NCBI RefSeq assembly: GCF_023845585.1
Contig: NZ_JAMQHS010000007.1
Span: forward strand, 177,117-241,116
Source of the DNA: Clostridium sp. CMCC3677
Lineage (GTDB): Bacteria > Bacillota > Clostridia > Clostridiales > Clostridiaceae
Direction: 5' to 3'
DNA: 64,000 nucleotides
The notes beneath the pieces were generated by a model. The model had not been told where the DNA came from and made no database searches. It saw nothing but the letters and a program-made list of their open reading frames with translations. The position numbers and the translations under genes were made by a program. Of the stretch, positions 60,974-64,000 are shown one piece after another; positions within the stretch are counted from its first letter, which is position 1; each line of letters starts with the position of its first letter.

Positions 60974-61294
60974 TTTATCTCCTTTAATATTTATATTTGT
61001 AATAAAATACTAGATATTCTTATAATTACATATTTATAGCTAAATTATAAAAATATCTATAGTTTACTTCATTAGTTTATACATAAATTTTTTTCTTATT
61101 AATCTTTATTGCTGTAATTTACACTATTATTTCATCAATAATATTAACTTGTATATATATTTATAATGAGAACTTTTTCTTCATAAGTAGATGATTGATA
61201 ATAATTAGATGATTCATAGAATTTATAATAAAGGCTTCACTTAAGCTTTTAAATAATTTGTCTTGTTCTCAATTAGTTTTATCATAAAACAAAG
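60974..61294. other. Intergenic stretch, no gene seen
   Basis: About 320 AT-rich bases between the SelO start and the HEPN terminator. It contains the leader and promoter region of selO on the minus strand. I see no open frame with coding character, RNA structure or repeat in it. Confidence 0.5.
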
Positions 61295-61320
61295 AAAAGC
61301 CCTTAATTCAAAGGACTTTC
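61295..61320 (-). terminator. Terminator of the HEPN/MNT operon
   Basis: AAAGTCCTT pairs with AAGGGCTTT around TGAATT, followed on the minus strand by TTCTTTGTTTT. It lies about 70 bases after the HEPN gene stop. Confidence 0.7.
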
Positions 61321-61387
61321 CATTGTATCACGCATTCTATTATCATTTAACTAATAAGGAGTATCTACTCCCTGATTGAATATATAT

Positions 61388-61783
61388 TTATATCATTTTC
61401 TCTAAATTACTCACTAATTCACCAATTGCTCCAACATAGCAATTAACTATTCTATTAGCAATATCGCTTACTAACTCTTCATTATAAATATGGGATGTTT
61501 TATTTCTATCTTCTAATAAGTTAATCCATACTTGATCATCTGAAATTAGATTATTAACATATGCTTTTTTATAAATGGTTCTAGGAAATGAATTTTCTAA
61601 TGTCACCCCTGAATAAGTTAAAAATTCTTTTAGTGTTTTATGTGTCAATTCATAAGTAAATTCAAACCTTTGTATTAAACTATCTCTTATGATTTCATCT
61701 TTACCATCATATAATTTACTTACTTCCATTAATTTATTATATGCTTTTTTTAAATTCATATATTTAAAATCTATATTTCTCAT
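61388..61783 (-). CDS. HEPN-domain toxin (HI0074 / nucleotidyltransferase substrate-binding family)
   Basis: A 131-residue all-helical protein with the HEPN RNase-type motif R93-NKTS-H98 (R followed four residues later by H) and the HI0074 features RFEFTYELTHKTLKEFL and RTIYKKAY. In type VII toxin-antitoxin pairs the HEPN protein is the toxin, an RNase or nucleotide-binding protein, and is AMPylated by its MNT partner. The ATG at 61783 overlaps the end of the MNT gene by 20 bases and has GGTG upstream; a longer frame from 61828 is less likely. A relic of the same family lies at 36720. Confidence 0.88.
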   Translation of the reverse strand: MRNIDFKYMNLKKAYNKLMEVSKLYDGKDEIIRDSLIQRFEFTYELTHKTLKEFLTYSGVTLENSFPRTIYKKAYVNNLISDDQVWINLLEDRNKTSHIYNEELVSDIANRIVNCYVGAIGELVSNLEKMI

Positions 61784-62069
61784 ATATAATGACACCATCC
61801 TTATTAATCTGCTCTTTAAAAAATTCATCCTTTATATTTTTCATATCAGAGAAATCAAATTCTAGTAATGTTCTAGTATTTAATTCAATATCCTCGATAT
61901 ATTCTCCTAAATCCTTATCTGAGTATATAGCCAAATCTATATCACTTTTTAAACTATTATCTTCTCTAGCCCTTGATCCAAAAAGAACTACCTTATTTAT
62001 ATAATCATATTTTTTACTTATATTTATTATTTCTTCTAATATATTTTTATCTAAATTCAAATTAATCAC
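61764..62069 (-). CDS. MNT-type nucleotidyltransferase antitoxin
   Basis: A 101-residue minimal nucleotidyltransferase: FGSRAREDNSLKSDIDLAIY (30-49) gives the GSx(10)DxD catalytic motif with S32, D43 and D45. It has the shortened arrangement of MNT proteins, which neutralise HEPN partners by adding AMP to them. It precedes and overlaps its HEPN partner. The ATG is spaced normally from AAAGGTG. Such pairs are commonly mobile between genomes. Confidence 0.92.
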   Translation of the reverse strand: MINLNLDKNILEEIINISKKYDYINKVVLFGSRAREDNSLKSDIDLAIYSDKDLGEYIEDIELNTRTLLEFDFSDMKNIKDEFFKEQINKDGVIIYEKYRF

Positions 62070-62175
62070 CTTTAATTTTTTTAATATAATTATAACATAA
62101 GCAAATTATAAATATACTTATTATTTTATTTCAAGAATTATAGAAAATATAATTGTTTTTAAATAAATTATAAAT

Positions 62176-63621
62176 CTATTCATCTTTTGCTTTAAATAAA
62201 AATCTATCTTTAATTCCATCAACAGCTAAAATAATAAATAACCAACTTATTATATAACCATATCTATTTTGATTTTCAGTAATTAAATAAGCAGCTATAT
62301 ATCCTAGAAATATTAGATAAAATAAATTTAATTTTGAGTTTGAATTCATAACACTTCTCTTCTTTAATCCTAAAAAAATAAAAATCAATATTATAATATA
62401 AAATATTTGAAAAGGTGCTGAACTAAAAATTCCTATCTTAAATATTATTTTTTCTTTTGGAACATCTTTTTGAGTCCAAAGAGATCCTGCAAAATCTCCT
62501 ATACACCATTGTGATCCTAATTTTCCCAAATAAAAAATCAAGACTTTAATAGTAGACGCAGTCGTAAATCTATCATGTATTACTTCTTTACATTTTAGTT
62601 TAAGTTCATCATAGTTATTTATATTTTCTTCTACCAATTTTGCATCTTCAACGTTCCACATACCTAAGCTGTTAAAATTAGTTCCTTTTAATACATTTGT
62701 TATTTTAGGTTCGCTTCCTCTCCATAATGGATTTTCTGTAATATTTGCCTTTTGAAGAATGCTACTAACTAAAACTATAATTAAAAAATATGGAACAGTA
62801 ACAAAGACTATATTTATTAACTTTTTAAATATTCTATCTTTATAATAAATTAAAATATATAAAGTATATGCAATTAAAATTATAATAGCAACCATTCTAA
62901 ATAAATTCCCGAAAGCTAAACATATGCTACTGAGACAAAATAATCGAAATTTATATTTATCAGATTCAATACCTCTTAAAAATAAGTAGATACTTAATAA
63001 ATAAAAAGGCATTGCTAAATTTTCACTACAAAATACTGAAGTATAAGTTATAAAAGGTGGAAATACACTTGCTATTAATAATGATAATAATGCTTTTTCT
63101 TTGCTTTTAAACAATTCTAGTGTTATTAAATATACAATTAACACTACTGTTGTTCCTAAAAACAAGCTTATAATCTTCATAATTAACAAATTATTTGCTG
63201 GAGATAAATATTGTATTGCTGCCATATATAAAACATGTATAGTTAAATGTGGGAATCTTCCTATATAGCCTATTCCTTTAAAACAACTTAAATCTCCTGC
63301 TATGAAATTTTTACCACATTCATACATGACTTTAAAATCAGAATTTGGTGTATTATCTGCATTTAAAATCCACAAAATTTTGATAAAAATTGATATTAAT
63401 ATTAATGAAAATATTTTTTGTTTATAGCTAATATTAGAATTTATTATTTTATATTCAAATAATATAGAAATTATTATAACTAATAAAAATACTATTGTCC
63501 CAACATTGCTATCTATAAGTATAGGAAATAAAATACAAATGCTCGCTATAATTATAATTGATAATATAATTTTTAGCATTGTATTCATAACCTTAGTAAA
63601 TAAGTTATCTAATTTATTCAT
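62176..63621 (-). CDS. Multi-spanning glycosyltransferase-39/ArnT-like membrane protein
   Basis: A 481-residue protein with about 11 membrane helices. After the first helices, an extracytoplasmic loop NADNTPNSDFKVMYECGKNFIAGD near 90-113 has the acidic Asp residues expected at the catalytic site of GT-C enzymes. Other marks are LLIASVFPPFITYTSVFCSENLAMPFYLLSIYLFLRG near 180-215 and a C-terminal helical bundle. GT39-type enzymes transfer sugar from a polyprenyl-phosphate donor to protein, lipid or wall polymer outside the membrane. The longer frame from 63669 is rejected because AAGGAG precedes the ATG at 63621. Confidence 0.8.
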   Translation of the reverse strand: MNKLDNLFTKVMNTMLKIILSIIIIASICILFPILIDSNVGTIVFLLVIIISILFEYKIINSNISYKQKIFSLILISIFIKILWILNADNTPNSDFKVMYECGKNFIAGDLSCFKGIGYIGRFPHLTIHVLYMAAIQYLSPANNLLIMKIISLFLGTTVVLIVYLITLELFKSKEKALLSLLIASVFPPFITYTSVFCSENLAMPFYLLSIYLFLRGIESDKYKFRLFCLSSICLAFGNLFRMVAIIILIAYTLYILIYYKDRIFKKLINIVFVTVPYFLIIVLVSSILQKANITENPLWRGSEPKITNVLKGTNFNSLGMWNVEDAKLVEENINNYDELKLKCKEVIHDRFTTASTIKVLIFYLGKLGSQWCIGDFAGSLWTQKDVPKEKIIFKIGIFSSAPFQIFYIIILIFIFLGLKKRSVMNSNSKLNLFYLIFLGYIAAYLITENQNRYGYIISWLFIILAVDGIKDRFLFKAKDE

Positions 63622-63788
63622 TTTTACTCCTTTAACTTTCAAACATATAAAATTTATCAAACAATTCAAGATTAAGTGCTTGTCTAGATTTTACCTTCTA
63701 CTAAACAAGGATTTCACTTTATAAGTTTACCATTTTTGCTTTTATATGTCTATTTTGCTGCATTTAATCATATTTCATATAATAAAAA

Positions 63789-63834
63789 GAAGTTACATTT
63801 GAAAAAGTCAAAAATCTTTTTCAAATGTAACTTC
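63789..63834 (-). terminator. Very strong hairpin terminator
   Basis: GAAGTTACATTTGAAAAAG and CTTTTTCAAATGTAACTTC form a perfect 19-bp stem with loop TCAAAAAT. T5 follows on the minus strand. It should end a transcript that enters from beyond the right edge. Confidence 0.8.
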
Positions 63835-63869
63835 CATTAATAAAGGTTTCTTCAATAATTTAAAAATTA

Positions 63870-64000
63870 GGCTATGTTTTAAATGCGTGTTGATATATGC
63901 AATAGGTAAAGTGGCATTGTAATTGGACTTTGAGAATTCTTAATGAGTATTGTCACATTTACTGCTTGTCTCAATTTTATATTGGGAGCAAGCTAAAATG
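63870..64000 (+). repeat. Copy of the hypB-associated repeat, running off the window
   Basis: GGCTATGTTTTAAATGCGTG and the following bases to 63918 match the minus strand of 15970-15922 at 47 of 49 positions. It continues into a different sequence with a hairpin GCTTG-CTCAAT/ATTGGGAG-CAAGC (63964-63993). It may be one end of a larger mobile element whose other end lies outside. Confidence 0.6.

Overview
The window is AT-rich and densely coded, with strong AGGAGG-type ribosome sites. It carries spore genes (spoVAC/AD/AE and germination-protease-like subtilases), an enoate-reductase-type flavoenzyme, and lysine, purine and probable yjdF riboswitches. Together these point to a spore-forming anaerobic Firmicute, most likely Clostridium sensu stricto. 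The species cannot be fixed from the sequence. I see no rRNA, tRNA, CRISPR array, phage module or complete insertion sequence.

Layout. 1-4.9 kb: end-truncated M20 amidohydrolase, UPF0158 protein, Cof-type phosphatase, and a Dxs-like enzyme divergent from a MerR regulator. 5-8.7 kb: YjeM-type permease and a lysine permease behind a lysine riboswitch. 8.9-15.8 kb: a minus-strand set hypB, large Fe-S/FAD oxidoreductase, hypA, then a three-gene FecBCD-type metal/chelate ABC transporter. 16.3-22 kb: two purine permeases (one behind a purine riboswitch), a methyltransferase, YjdF and a metallo-hydrolase. 22.4-31.8 kb: an unknown 404-residue protein convergent with a five-gene cluster of SWIM zinc finger, unknown, MoxR ATPase, DUF5682 and VWA proteins. 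32-37.8 kb: HPD-less J-like membrane protein, truncated cysteine-desulfidase gene, enoate-reductase-type enzyme with a divergent TetR regulator, and an orphan sugar-binding protein. 38.2-42.9 kb: a spoVA-type spore operon with DUF421, DUF4363 and DUF1657 proteins. 43.1-55.2 kb: tRNA-dihydrouridine synthase and three genes holding six Csp-like subtilase domains as 3, 2 and 1 domains. 55.7-59.2 kb: molybdate/tungstate-type ABC transporter plus DUF364. 59.5-63.6 kb: SelO, a HEPN/MNT toxin-antitoxin pair and a membrane glycosyltransferase-like protein.

Most unusual points. (1) All three Csp-like genes have a good Shine-Dalgarno followed by ATA (or in-frame ATT) where a start codon should be, with no ATG, GTG or TTG between it and conserved coding sequence. 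For the largest gene the first ordinary start codon lies 91 codons inside. (2) The MoxR/VWA/DUF5682/SWIM cluster resembles predicted NTP-dependent conflict or quality-control systems. (3) The Dxs-like protein has lost two of three substrate-phosphate arginines and sits opposite a MerR regulator; both promoters have the 19-bp dyad-filled spacer typical of MerR activation. (4) Two families of small palindromic intergenic repeats are scattered through the window, one bracketing hypB. (5) Several gene relics (cyuA, dus, HEPN) record past rearrangement.
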